Assembly: GCF_000238355.1 (NCBI RefSeq)
Contig: NZ_AHCA01000010.1
Location: 111,799-175,798 of the forward strand
Length of the DNA stretch: 64,000 nucleotides
Reading direction: 5' to 3'
From: Pseudoalteromonas haloplanktis ATCC 14393
GTDB taxonomy: Bacteria; Pseudomonadota; Gammaproteobacteria; Enterobacterales; Alteromonadaceae
Shown here: piece by piece, positions 49,383 through 58,128 of the stretch
Numbering within the stretch: the stretch's first letter is position 1
How the letters are laid out: every line of letters begins with the position of its first letter
Notes under the pieces: generated by a model
The model's input: the letters and a program-made list of their open reading frames with translations, nothing else
Told to the model about the DNA's origin: nothing
The model's database searches: none
Position numbers and translations under genes: made by a program

Positions 49383-49971
49383 TAAAACGCCTCCCGCCCT
49401 TTGATTTTCCAGCTGGTAACAATGCCGTTTTTGTACTGGGCACTGGCAAGCCCTTGCTTGTTATCCCAACCGGTTGTTTAAAGGTAATTAGGGTGTTGTC
49501 TGCAGGTATTTTACGCAGTGGGGATTCAAATATTACAGTGGCGCGGCCAAGTGAGTCCGTCACTAAGTCTTGGGTTAATACTTTAAGCTCGGTGTTTTGG
49601 CCAACACCTACTTGCATACGTTCGCCAGCAACAAGCAAGGTTTGATTAGCCGGCAATCCATCAATAGTTAAAATATTACCGTCTTGGTATTCACCCCGTA
49701 CATAGCCCACAAAATCTTTATCAAGCTGCTCACGGCGGTAATCAACCAAGGTAAACGTGCCCACTTGGCCGCGCAGGCTGGCAATAAAACCATCAAGGGC
49801 CAATGCATCGCGCTCAGGCACATTGGCAAGTTCTATTTCAAACTCCCAATACGCACCTTCAAGGTCGTAAACCTCGGTCGCGTTATTGGCTTTGTTCAAA
49901 TGTATTTGGCTATTTGGCACTAACGTAAAGTTAGATAGCTTAGGCCGTTTGGGTAGGGGGAGTGGTTGCAT
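49303..49971 (-). pseudogene. distal tail protein with apparent frameshift
   Basis: From the ATG at 49971 the frame encodes a distal-tail-like protein (LPKRPKLSNFTLVPNSQ, TEVYDLEGAYWEFEIEL). After ITFKQPVG the frame reads 50-odd low-complexity residues and runs 80 nt into the next gene. In the -1 frame the sequence DNKQGLASAQYKNGIVTSW, then KIKGREAF and TAA, gives a sensible end overlapping the next ATG by 1 nt. Restoring one G at the GGG (plus-strand CCC 49465-49467) yields 196 residues ending at 49382. Confidence 0.75.
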
Positions 49972-50046
49972 CGTTACCAAGTTTCGTAATAAAACACTGG
50001 TAACGAGTATAAAATTTAGCGGGTAAGCTTTCGGCTGGAAAGGGGT

Positions 50047-50850
50047 TTACAGTCTAGTTTTAATTGCTTCTACAAAAATGGAATGACTTTTTATTGCGGG
50101 GCATCTATTTAAAGCTTTAATTACTATCTCGTCAATACTAAAAATAAACAAGTCAATTAGTATATTTTTGATTAGTGAATCATCTTTGTACTTGTTTATA
50201 AACTCAAGAATAGTAACGTACCTATTTATTATTGAGGGTAACTCTTCACTAGGTAAATTCAGCAGGTAAGCATTAATCATGTGATGCTTAACAGCGTCAT
50301 TTAAAAAGGTATCTTCTTCATATGGATCAGTCTTCAGAGAATTAGCTACATTGATATCTCCGAAATTAGTTAATAAATCAAAGTGTGAGTATTTGGGTAG
50401 TTCTAGAAATAGAATAAGCTTTCTATTTTGAATGAATTCATCTTCATTTTTTTCAAAAATCGGGATGTGGCTATAACTACCAAATTGCCACTCTTTCACT
50501 ATTTTATCGAAAGCCTGTGATAACTGTGAGGTTGGGACTTCTTTATTTAGCTGCCCATTTGTAGTGTCCAGCATAACCGTTATAACTTTTATCACCTTGT
50601 CAAGCTCAAGGCTATCGTTGGTCGATTTTAATTCTGCTCGAGTTGTTCTCCATGTCAAATAAAGGAGAATTATTGACATCAATACTAGAAAAGGGGTAAT
50701 TACATTATTAAAATAAGACGCTGTTTTCACCCAATCATCTAAAGTTGTATCATAGGGCATGTAATTAAAATATCTACCAAAGTGAAGAAAAACACCTCCT
50801 AAGATTAATAACAGAAAAACAACAAAGAGCGACTCTTTAATATACTTCAT
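50047..50850 (-). CDS. two-TM membrane protein, moron inside the tail operon
   Basis: From the ATG at 50850 (GAGGG 7 nt upstream favours it over the ATG at 50856) the protein has 267 residues. Two membrane helices (about residues 7-27 and 50-68) are followed by a charged helix and a soluble cytoplasmic domain of about 190 residues. It is more AT-rich than the flanking tail genes and has no place in a virion. Its position between tape measure and distal tail genes on the same strand marks it as a cargo gene. The layout resembles membrane-bound exclusion or abortive-infection proteins. No family is firmly recognised. Confidence 0.6.
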   Translation of the reverse strand: MKYIKESLFVVFLLLILGGVFLHFGRYFNYMPYDTTLDDWVKTASYFNNVITPFLVLMSIILLYLTWRTTRAELKSTNDSLELDKVIKVITVMLDTTNGQLNKEVPTSQLSQAFDKIVKEWQFGSYSHIPIFEKNEDEFIQNRKLILFLELPKYSHFDLLTNFGDINVANSLKTDPYEEDTFLNDAVKHHMINAYLLNLPSEELPSIINRYVTILEFINKYKDDSLIKNILIDLFIFSIDEIVIKALNRCPAIKSHSIFVEAIKTRL

Positions 50851-50904
50851 CAACATTCCCTCGCTTAAAAATTCCTTTTTACACCAATCTCAATTACTTA
50901 ACAA

Positions 50905-53784
50905 CTAAGCTGCGCCACGCACTGCACGAATAATCGCTCCATTTTCTTGAATATTAGCCACCACAACCCCCACAACTTGGCGGGCTATGTCTTGACCAAC
51001 TGCTTGCGAGGTTTGTTCATCAGCGCCACCTTGCACGGTAATTTGGTTTGTAATACTAATATTTACACCACTGTTACCACCATCATTAGCCGCGCCGCCA
51101 GCATTGTAACGTCGTGCCATTTGGCTAATTTCAGTGTTTTGTTTCGGGCTTAATACGCGCTCCCCCCGTTGTAATACATAAGTAGACTCATTCGGCACAT
51201 AATCTAAACCACCGTGCGCAATGCCCGCTGGTTGCTGGGCTTTAATTTGCCTAACTTGCTGCATCCCCAAACCAACGGCCGCTGCTGCAGCAACACCACC
51301 GAGTACAGGCCCTACAATAGGAATACCCGCCAATGAGTTAAACGCAGCTGTAGCACTTTGGTAAGTGTTAATAACCGCTTGTGCAATGGCAAAGGCTTTA
51401 TAGGCTTTAAATGCTGTTTTGCTTTGGCCTGCCATGGTTTTAAACGTGGCTGCACCTAAACCAACAATAGCACTGGCTTTGTCCGCTTCGGTTTGTTTCT
51501 CAAAGTTAGCAAACGCCACAATGTTACTTTGCAGTGAACCTGCATAGCGGTTTTTTATTTGAAATAACCGCTCTTGGTGTGCTGCTTCATCAGCCTCGTG
51601 TTGGCTGTAATAGCCGGCCGCTGAGTTTAGTTCAGTTTGGCGTTCTAAATCACGGATCTGATTATCTGTGTTGTATTCAAGTTCGCCCGCATCATCATTG
51701 GCGGCTAAGCCTATTTGCGCTCGGCGCTTGGCATCAATGCGTGCTTGTTGACGAGCTTGTTCAACACTCAGTTCGTTATTATAAGCGGCCAACGCTTCAC
51801 GCCCAGCAAAGCCCTTAACAACAGCAATACGGTTTTCTAGGTCGGCCTGTAAATCGTTTTTGCGCTTTTCTTCAGCTTGGTTTTGTATCCGTGTTTTCTC
51901 GGTTTCACGCTTTTGTGCAATAGTTTTTAAGTCTTCACCATATTTAACATCAAGCTGTTTTAAAATAGCGTCGTACTTAACTTTATTAGCTGCATCGTTT
52001 TCACGAGCAACGATCACCATTTGCTTACGTTTTTCGTAGCTGTCTTTTAAGCGGGCTTCTTCCCCCATTAAGCTGACTTCTAAACGCTTAATGTTATCGG
52101 GCAGGGCACTTGAGCTAACAGGCGCAGGTTTTGGTTTTTCTGTTTCTTTTATGGCGAGTACTTGTTGCAGTGCCACAATTTCATTTTTTAAATCAGTAAC
52201 GCGCTTTTCAGCAGCCTCAACGTCTGAGAACTTACCTTTTAAAAACGGATTGTTAAAACGATCCCGTGCTTCATCTACAAGTTGAATCGCATTTTTTATC
52301 CGCCCTTGTGCCATTAATAGTAAGCCTTGCGCTTGGCTACCGGTTAAATTGGCATACGGGTTTAGGTCTTTACTGGCTTCTTTAAGTTTATTAACTGAGT
52401 CGGTAGCGTCATCGCCCTGGCTTGCAAAGTAGGCAAGGCCAAGCCCAGCAGTAACCAGTAATCCAACAGGGCCACCTAGCAATCCTATCACAGTGCTAAG
52501 ACCCCGGGCTGCTAAGGTTGCCCGCCCAGCGGCGGCAGTATAAATATTTGTAGCAGTAGTAGCGGCTGCTTGAGTTGCTGTATAGCGCGTATTCGCAGCA
52601 GCCAAGCGGGCTACTGCTGCAGTTCGTAAATTGGTTGTATTAGCCACAGCCAATGTATGCTGGGCATATACTTTCATTTGTGCGGCACGTTGTAGCTCTA
52701 AAACAGCATTAGCCTGGTTTTGTTTTGCAAGCGCTGCATCAGCAATTAACGCGCGGTTCTTAGCGGCCACATTAGCAACATAGCCTGCCGCACTGGCACT
52801 TAAACCAGCTACTAAATGCCCCGTTAATACCGTAGCCAAAGCACCGGTTGCAAATACCAAATTATCTACAGCGTCTTCGTTTTGGCGTAAATACGCCATG
52901 GTATCGGTGATTGAGTCAACCACACTAGTAACAGCAAAATTTACTGGCTCTTCATATTTACGTATTAAACGTTGGTATTCATTGCCCATTTCCGCAAAGC
53001 TGGCGTTTATTTTACCTTCGGTAGCTTCGGCCGCACCGGCATAATCGTTTAGCGCTTTTATCAGGTAGTTTTTAAACATCTGGCTTGTTACTTGGCCATC
53101 GTTCACCATTTGTCTAAAACCACCGGCGGCTTTACCTGCTGCTTTATCGAGTTTTTGTAAAAGTCCTGGCATGGGTTCGGTTACTTGGTTTAACTCTTCA
53201 GCACGTAAAACGCCGGCAGTCATCCCTTGCGTCATACCAAATAAGCTTTGTGCAAGCTGCACATTGCTCGCACCTGTTTTAGCGGCCGCGTTAGCCATAC
53301 CCTCTAAAATGGCTTTACCTTGGGTTTGGGTAACAACGCCAACCTCTTGTAGGGTTAAAATTTTACTGTATGAATCTGCAAGGGTGGTGTAACCGGTATT
53401 TAAACGATCAGAGGTAGCAAATAAATATTCTTGTACTTTGGCGTAGTTTTCAGCTGAGCCAGTTAGCCCTTTTAAGCGGGTATCTAGCAACTGGGCAGCG
53501 CCCGTATCACGCACAAACATGGTTGCGGTGCCAATACCTACCAAGGTAGTGAGCGTTGCACCTATTTGCCCGTAGGCGGTATTCATTAGCCCCAGTTGGC
53601 GCGTCATTGCGCCTTGCTGTTGCATAATGCGAGCTTGGCTGGCACCTAATTGCTGATTAGCGGCTATTTGGCGTTGTACCGCTTGCGGAATACGGTTTAA
53701 TTCATTTACGTTTTGGCGCGCACCAGTGGTAACAGCTCTACCGTCATAACTTAAGCGTAACGCCAAATTCAAGTTGTTGCTCAT
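50905..53784 (-). CDS. tail tape measure protein
   Basis: The 959-residue protein sets tail length. It shows ALRLSYDGRAVTTGARQN at the start and the tape-measure N-terminal domain with GVLRAEELNQVTEPMPGLLQ near residue 195. A hydrophobic Ala/Gly-rich zone spans about residues 305-455 and a long charged coiled coil about 515-770. Near residue 775-850 are QSKTAFKAYKAFAIAQAV and a Gly-rich membrane-like stretch. The C-terminus has GLDYVPNESTYVLQRGERVLSP, typical of tape measures. It overlaps the frameshifted chaperone frame by 41 nt. Confidence 0.92.
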   Translation of the reverse strand: MSNNLNLALRLSYDGRAVTTGARQNVNELNRIPQAVQRQIAANQQLGASQARIMQQQGAMTRQLGLMNTAYGQIGATLTTLVGIGTATMFVRDTGAAQLLDTRLKGLTGSAENYAKVQEYLFATSDRLNTGYTTLADSYSKILTLQEVGVVTQTQGKAILEGMANAAAKTGASNVQLAQSLFGMTQGMTAGVLRAEELNQVTEPMPGLLQKLDKAAGKAAGGFRQMVNDGQVTSQMFKNYLIKALNDYAGAAEATEGKINASFAEMGNEYQRLIRKYEEPVNFAVTSVVDSITDTMAYLRQNEDAVDNLVFATGALATVLTGHLVAGLSASAAGYVANVAAKNRALIADAALAKQNQANAVLELQRAAQMKVYAQHTLAVANTTNLRTAAVARLAAANTRYTATQAAATTATNIYTAAAGRATLAARGLSTVIGLLGGPVGLLVTAGLGLAYFASQGDDATDSVNKLKEASKDLNPYANLTGSQAQGLLLMAQGRIKNAIQLVDEARDRFNNPFLKGKFSDVEAAEKRVTDLKNEIVALQQVLAIKETEKPKPAPVSSSALPDNIKRLEVSLMGEEARLKDSYEKRKQMVIVARENDAANKVKYDAILKQLDVKYGEDLKTIAQKRETEKTRIQNQAEEKRKNDLQADLENRIAVVKGFAGREALAAYNNELSVEQARQQARIDAKRRAQIGLAANDDAGELEYNTDNQIRDLERQTELNSAAGYYSQHEADEAAHQERLFQIKNRYAGSLQSNIVAFANFEKQTEADKASAIVGLGAATFKTMAGQSKTAFKAYKAFAIAQAVINTYQSATAAFNSLAGIPIVGPVLGGVAAAAAVGLGMQQVRQIKAQQPAGIAHGGLDYVPNESTYVLQRGERVLSPKQNTEISQMARRYNAGGAANDGGNSGVNISITNQITVQGGADEQTSQAVGQDIARQVVGVVVANIQENGAIIRAVRGAA

Positions 53785-54447
53785 CGGGTCGCCTTATTAA
53801 ACTAATTATGGTGCGCTCTAGGGTTTGCAGTTTTGCAAAATCATCAGGGGTAAGGGTTATATTTGCATAGCGCCAGGCTATATCAGCCCTGGCATAATCA
53901 AGGGCAATTTCAACCCCATTGTTATCCCGTTGCCACTGGCTGCTGGCGGTAGTCAGTGCCACTACAGCCATGTGGTTAGGGGGTAATACAAATAATGTTT
54001 CCTCTTCGTGTGGCACAACCTTTTTAGGTGCGCCAAAATGGGCTTCGTCGTCATCTAAGGTTTTACTGTCTGCTGCTAGGTCGCCCAAAAACCACCTAGC
54101 AACATCGGCTAGTTTTTTTCAGTAATACGGTACTGGGCGTTAATGCACTCAACACTTAAGCGGGCAGTAATGCCGCTGTACGCCAACATTTCTTCAAGGG
54201 TGCTTTTATCAAAGGGCACCTCTTTACCGTCATCAAAAAAGTCATCCCAACCCACTAACAATGTGCGCACTATCTCAGCATCGTTAGCACCTTGCTTTTC
54301 AGTGAGTGTTTTAAGCTCACTTTCAGGTACCAGCTTAATTTTTGCCGTAAATTTAAAAATAACCCCACCAAAGTCAAAGTTGAGCGGGGCGCTTATAACG
54401 GCATTTTTTAACTGGTTTAATAATTTTAATTTCATTTTAAAGCTCAC
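53744..54447 (-). CDS. tail assembly chaperone, frameshifted long form (G-GT type)
   Basis: The short chaperone frame (54447-54109) ends GAA AAA AAC TAG. Slipping back one base on A AAA AAC leads into CTA GCC GAT and on without a stop to 53744. This joins a second domain of about 120 residues, which starts LADVARWFLGDLAADSK and is also readable alone from a TTG at 54088. The product would be about 234 residues. This matches the conserved -1 frameshift of siphophage tail chaperones (lambda G/GT), always placed directly before the tape measure gene, as here. Confidence 0.82.
54109..54447 (-). CDS. tail assembly chaperone, short form (G type)
   Basis: This encodes 112 residues, starting at GTG 54447, whose bases overlap the stop of the preceding small gene (GTGA). 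The protein is acidic and helical (VIFKFTAKIKLVPESELKTL, LVGWDDFFDDGKEVPFD), as expected of lambda G-like chaperones that coat the tape measure. It ends directly on the slippery sequence. Confidence 0.8.
   Translation of the reverse strand: MSFKMKLKLLNQLKNAVISAPLNFDFGGVIFKFTAKIKLVPESELKTLTEKQGANDAEIVRTLLVGWDDFFDDGKEVPFDKSTLEEMLAYSGITARLSVECINAQYRITEKN
54112..54118 (-). promoter_or_regulatory. programmed -1 frameshift site (A AAA AAC)
   Basis: On the minus strand the heptamer AAAAAAC lies in the required phase (..A AAA AAC) immediately before the UAG stop codon of the short chaperone. The X XXY YYZ rule and the in-frame continuation in -1 both hold. Confidence 0.82.
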
Positions 54448-54638
54448 TTATATGCATTAGTAAGTCGTTTAGCTTCATCCTTTGCGGCTTTAAGACTATT
54501 AAATTTAAGTATGCCGTTACTGTCTTTGCAGTAACTTGGCGCTTTCCCTTTTACCTTTACAATGACTGTATAAAATTCAACGTTCCCTGTATCAACATGT
54601 GTCATATTGATTGCTTGAAATCGCATGTCATTACTCAA
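54444..54638 (-). CDS. small hypothetical phage protein
   Basis: The 64-residue protein (FQAINMTHVDTGNVEFYTV, AAKDEAKRLTNAYK) lies between tail tube and chaperone genes. Its ATG overlaps the tail tube stop codon (TAATG) and its stop overlaps the chaperone GTG. The tight coupling supports that it is a real gene. The family is not recognised. Confidence 0.6.
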   Translation of the reverse strand: MSNDMRFQAINMTHVDTGNVEFYTVIVKVKGKAPSYCKDSNGILKFNSLKAAKDEAKRLTNAYK

Positions 54639-55530
54639 ACACTATCGTCAGTTCGTCATAGCCTGCGCCGCTTGGCACTAGCTTGCCGTCAAACTCATAA
54701 CCAGTTAATTCAGATTCCAGGCTGGTGTATTTAGGCCAAGGCATTTGGTAGCGGCCAATAATGGTTACTTTTTTACCTGCGGCGGTGCCGTGGGTAAATT
54801 CAAACATGTGTACTTTGCCCACATCAGCAAACGGGTTAAAGGTTGCCAGTTCTTCAGCTGTTAGCGTAAAGTTAGCGCTGCTTTCGTGACCAGTTATCAT
54901 TATTTCTTCATGATTAATGGCACGGTCAAACACCACGTTATTACCTAAGTCGACAGTAAGCTTGTGCAGCGTGCGTTTAACGTCGTTAAGCTTAAAGTCA
55001 CTGCTATTACTTACGCCAAGTACTTCGGGGCGCACCCAACGATCCCAATCAACAGCAGGGGCGGCAGTACTTGCAACCGGCGCACTAAACAAGCCTTTAA
55101 ACTGCCAATTCAGCATGGGCTTGCCTTTTTCAAGCGCAAAGCTCACGTTGCCTTTCATTTCGCTAATGTTGTGGGTGTTTTTACCAAAGCGTACTTTGCA
55201 GGTCACAGCAACCGCAGCGCCCTTAGTAAAGGTAACGCTTGAGGCATCAGCCACTTGCACCATGCCACACGCTAATAACAGCGGGGCAAAGGCAGGCTCA
55301 TTACCCACCGTGCCACTCATGGCAAGTGGTGTTTTAAAGTTAAGGCTTATATGCTCACCGTAAAACGTTTCGAGGCTTGCACCGCTGTGGCTGGTTTCTA
55401 GCTCGTCTTTTTCGCTTTCACTTTCAAGGGCCAGCTCAACCTCACTGGCATAAATAGCGTGTAAGCCCGTTAAGGTTGTGCCCAGAGCATCCGCTAAAAT
55501 GAGTTTGTCTTTAAATCGCCAACTGCTCAT
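54631..55530 (-). CDS. major tail tube protein
   Basis: The 299-residue protein has SSWRFKDKLILADALGTTL at the N-terminus and repeated beta-strand segments (VTFTKGAAVAVTCKVRFGK, FTLTAEELATF). It is placed directly before the chaperone genes, as in siphophages. A VGNEPAFAPLLLACGM segment near residue 76 is typical of tail tube proteins of Mu-like siphophages. It forms the tail tube lumen around the tape measure. Confidence 0.8.
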   Translation of the reverse strand: MSSWRFKDKLILADALGTTLTGLHAIYASEVELALESESEKDELETSHSGASLETFYGEHISLNFKTPLAMSGTVGNEPAFAPLLLACGMVQVADASSVTFTKGAAVAVTCKVRFGKNTHNISEMKGNVSFALEKGKPMLNWQFKGLFSAPVASTAAPAVDWDRWVRPEVLGVSNSSDFKLNDVKRTLHKLTVDLGNNVVFDRAINHEEIMITGHESSANFTLTAEELATFNPFADVGKVHMFEFTHGTAAGKKVTIIGRYQMPWPKYTSLESELTGYEFDGKLVPSGAGYDELTIVFE

Positions 55531-55730
55531 TATTTAACCTCCACTTTAATTAGCTCACCGCTTTTTAAGTTAAAAGCGCCGGCTATTTCATCTCTGTTAC
55601 CCTTAGCACTTGCAAGCGCCTGGTTAACGTTTTGGGCAATCGTCATCGCGCGGGACTTTTTAGGCGTTGTGCTCACAACGCCAGTTTCCTCAGCGGGTTT
55701 ACTTGATTGCGGCTCGGTTTGTTTGCTCAT
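55530..55730 (-). CDS. small hypothetical phage protein
   Basis: The 66-residue protein has a low-complexity Ser/Thr/Pro/Glu N-terminus and then AMTIAQNVNQALASAKGNRDEI. It is coupled to both neighbours by short overlaps. It lies between the tail terminator and tail tube genes. Function is unknown. Confidence 0.55.
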   Translation of the reverse strand: MSKQTEPQSSKPAEETGVVSTTPKKSRAMTIAQNVNQALASAKGNRDEIAGAFNLKSGELIKVEVK

Positions 55731-56170
55731 GGCATCACCTTCACAGTTACGGTATGTAGGCCAGTAACACTAAACTGGCACTGGTAAATTAGGTTGTTGG
55801 TTTTTTTGTTAAGCTCAATGGTGCGGCCCTTATCAAGCTTAATTGGGTTCCACCCAGGGTATTGGCATCCTGCAATTGCGGCCTTAACATCACTACGCAA
55901 TTGCTTTACTTGTGCATCACTGTGGGCGTTACCCGTAGCGCAGGGGATCACAATCATCACCGCAAACACATCTTTAACCTGGTATTCATCAACTCCGTGT
56001 ACTTCATTGGTGTTGGTGTTGTCATCGGCCAATGGCAATACAAACAGCTGCGCACTATGTACAGCATGCTCGCGCACATGGTTAAAATCGCTGGCAAACC
56101 CCACAGTTGCATCAAAAACAGTGCTGGTTAGCAGGGTTTCTATGTTGTTTAAATCAAAGTTAAATGCCAT
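55727..56170 (-). CDS. tail terminator / gp37-like protein
   Basis: The 147-residue protein shows NLNNIETLL-like N-terminal residues (FNFDLNNIETLLTSTV), YQVKDVFAVMIVIP and LRSDVKAAIAGCQYPGW. It ends in beta strands (LIYQCQFSVTGLHTVTV). This resembles DUF1834/gp37-like proteins encoded after gpG-like genes in Mu-type siphophages, probably closing the tail tube. Its start region lies inside an 11-bp-phased box array. Confidence 0.65.
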   Translation of the reverse strand: MAFNFDLNNIETLLTSTVFDATVGFASDFNHVREHAVHSAQLFVLPLADDNTNTNEVHGVDEYQVKDVFAVMIVIPCATGNAHSDAQVKQLRSDVKAAIAGCQYPGWNPIKLDKGRTIELNKKTNNLIYQCQFSVTGLHTVTVKVMP

Positions 56171-56187
56171 TTAAATGCTCTTTAAAT
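56136..56187. repeat. array of NTTTAAAT boxes with 11-bp period at a gene start
   Basis: Boxes start at 56147 (GTTTAAAT), 56158 (AGTTAAAT), 56169 (ATTTAAAT) and 56180 (CTTTAAAT), all 11 bp apart, with a weaker GTTTCTAT at 56136. The array covers the ribosome binding region and first codons of the gp37-like gene. Confidence 0.7.
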
Positions 56188-56604
56188 TAACCAATCGGTG
56201 ATGATGTCGTTAATCTCGATTTCTTGCACAGTCGCTATACCCAGTATTGGCCTAGCTGGTAACGTCACGCTTTTATTGCGGCCAGTTTCGCCACCAAAAT
56301 GGTGAATGGCTGCGTACTTTTCACCAAAGCCATGCTCAAGCGTATTACCATTAACATTATGCGTAACCGAGCCTGCAAGGTTACGGTCATCCGTAAGCGT
56401 TAAACCGCCACGGTCTTTTGCTGCTTGCGATTGCTCCCATTTTCGGCCTTCGGGTGTTACTTCACGTAAAAATCGGGTGGTGACGTCCATGTCTAAAAAT
56501 GCACCAATGTCGTCCAATACATCAGCTGGTTCACCGCTTACGTTTGCAATTTGGGTTAAGCGGGGCAGTGCATTACCCGTTATGTGTATAAATACACCCG
56601 CCAA
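56182..56604 (-). CDS. virion morphogenesis protein (Mu gpG-like)
   Basis: The 140-residue protein has FLDMDVTTRFLREVTPEGRKW, GGLTLTDDRNLAGSVTH and LPARPILG, the typical features of the phage virion morphogenesis (gpG / tail completion) family. The only start at this position is TTG 56604, which follows the stop codon of the previous gene by 1 nt. It probably acts in joining head and tail. Confidence 0.8.
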   Translation of the reverse strand: MAGVFIHITGNALPRLTQIANVSGEPADVLDDIGAFLDMDVTTRFLREVTPEGRKWEQSQAAKDRGGLTLTDDRNLAGSVTHNVNGNTLEHGFGEKYAAIHHFGGETGRNKSVTLPARPILGIATVQEIEINDIITDWLI

Positions 56605-56605
56605 T

Positions 56606-57073
56606 TTAATAACCTGGCCAGTTAAATTGAGAGCCTGCAGGTTTAGTTCGCATCCCAGTTCTTACGCCTGCAGGCGCATCTTCCTTAATTTGGATCACAC
56701 CTTTACTAACCTTATCAAGCATCGCCATAGCGTTACTCTTTAGGGCTTTAAGGTTTTCGTCAGCAATGTTAGGGGCAAGCTCACAGTGCATTAAATCGTT
56801 AGCAATGCCAGGTAATACCGAGTTATTAATATCATCTTGATTTAATGCAAACCGCGATACATAGCCCGCTATAACCGCATTTACATTTTTTTGTGCTTGC
56901 ACATACCAGGCGTTAATTTGCTCTTGCAACTCGCTGTACGTCTCACTTAAAAGCGCGGCTTCAACATCATCACGGGTTACGCGCGTGCCTGGCTCGTTAA
57001 ATTTATTCGACGCAAATTGCAACAGCGTATTAATGCCTATCTTGTCTATAACTGCTTGTTCTGTAGTAAACAT
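56606..57073 (-). CDS. gp36-like head protein (DUF1320)
   Basis: From the ATG at 57073 (GAGG 6 nt upstream; GTG 57079 is less likely) the protein has 155 residues. The pattern FTTEQAVIDKIG, TRDDVEAALLSET and INAWYVQAQKNVNAVIAGYV matches DUF1320 (Mu gp36-like). It ends in a flexible tail. It is thought to be a head-tail connector part. Confidence 0.75.
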   Translation of the reverse strand: MFTTEQAVIDKIGINTLLQFASNKFNEPGTRVTRDDVEAALLSETYSELQEQINAWYVQAQKNVNAVIAGYVSRFALNQDDINNSVLPGIANDLMHCELAPNIADENLKALKSNAMAMLDKVSKGVIQIKEDAPAGVRTGMRTKPAGSQFNWPGY

Positions 57074-57089
57074 GCACACCTCAGTTAGT

Positions 57090-57126
57090 AAAAAAAAGCC
57101 CCGAGCAAGTCGGTACTGGGGCTTTT
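57090..57126 (-). terminator. terminator inside the virion operon, after the capsid gene
   Basis: AAAAGCCCC (57094-57102) pairs with GGGGCTTTT (57118-57126). On the minus strand the hairpin is followed by eight T. It lies between the major capsid gene and the gp36-like gene. Confidence 0.8.
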
Positions 57127-57149
57127 ACACAGGGAACAACAATGATTAA

Positions 57150-58088
57150 TTAACCCGCTGGCGTCAGTACATTGGTCAGCAAAATACCGCAGTCTTTAGC
57201 AATAATTTGCTCTTGTACGGCTTCGCCTACCATGATTTCAACCCCACCGTTTAAACCAGCAGCAACGTCACGGTTGCCCGAAGTACGCGAGCCATAACGC
57301 GCGGTTAACGCAAAGGTCATACGGTTGTTGTTAAACGAGGCTAGCGGGTCGTGATATGTAAACGACAAGGTATCTTGCCAAACCTTTTGCAAGTTGACTG
57401 CTTGGCCTTTTTTAGCGGTGTTTAGGCGTGCTTGGCCAACAGTTACATGCTCAAGCTCTAGCACTTCTTTAATGTAGCTCCACGGCACTACGCCCTGGTC
57501 GCCACTGGTACCATTAAATGCTTTTAACAATTTAGGGTGAGTACGTAATTTTGTAGCCACACTTTGCGATACTGTCATTGCATTAGGGCGCATTAATGGC
57601 TCATCTAGCATTTCTAAAAAGAAAGGCAAAATATCAAGCGTTGGGTCATCTAAACGCTTTTGGCCTGCTGCAGCTAATGATTGAGTACTTCCAAAGTTAG
57701 CGGCTTTGTTGTACATAGTTGCCACACGTATTTCACGGTTAAGCAATACCAAATCAGTTAAGCTCTCCGCCGCATGAGTGCGAGGGTTATAGTTTGCTGG
57801 CGCATTGGTTACATCATCATTCGGCACCACATCAGACAAACCATGATCAACAACAGATCCGGTTTTCTCTTCTACACTAAACTCAACTTGGTTCGGCGTT
57901 GACTTACGACCGATTTTTGAATCAACGACCGTAAACTTTTCGCCTTTTTTATATTCAGTCCATTTGTAGTTACGTAAACCAACTTGTGAATAGGGTGCAA
58001 GCATGTCTGCAACCAAGGCTCTATTACGATAAGCAATGGCTATGGCCGTTTGCTCAACGTCGGGGGTAAATGGCATACCATTACTCAT
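57150..58088 (-). CDS. major capsid protein
   Basis: The 312-residue protein lies directly after the protease and decoration genes, and no other gene in the block fits this role. Segments FTPDVEQTAIAIAYRNRALV, EKTGSVVDHGLSDVVPNDD, ESLTDLVLLNREIRVATMY and VSQSVATKLRTHPKLL resemble capsid proteins of Mu-like siphophages. GAGG precedes the ATG and a terminator follows. This combination suggests strong, partly separate expression. Confidence 0.85.
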   Translation of the reverse strand: MSNGMPFTPDVEQTAIAIAYRNRALVADMLAPYSQVGLRNYKWTEYKKGEKFTVVDSKIGRKSTPNQVEFSVEEKTGSVVDHGLSDVVPNDDVTNAPANYNPRTHAAESLTDLVLLNREIRVATMYNKAANFGSTQSLAAAGQKRLDDPTLDILPFFLEMLDEPLMRPNAMTVSQSVATKLRTHPKLLKAFNGTSGDQGVVPWSYIKEVLELEHVTVGQARLNTAKKGQAVNLQKVWQDTLSFTYHDPLASFNNNRMTFALTARYGSRTSGNRDVAAGLNGGVEIMVGEAVQEQIIAKDCGILLTNVLTPAG

Positions 58089-58128
58089 GGCAAATCCTCA
58101 CTTTATAAATTAAGTTAACCCAAGCGCG

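Noticed and set aside
49470..49485. TTTAAAC heptamer as a programmed -1 frameshift site in the distal tail gene
   Set aside because: The reading phase is TTT AAA C, not T TTA AAC, so tandem slippage cannot occur as in known sites. A missing base in the GGG run explains the data better.
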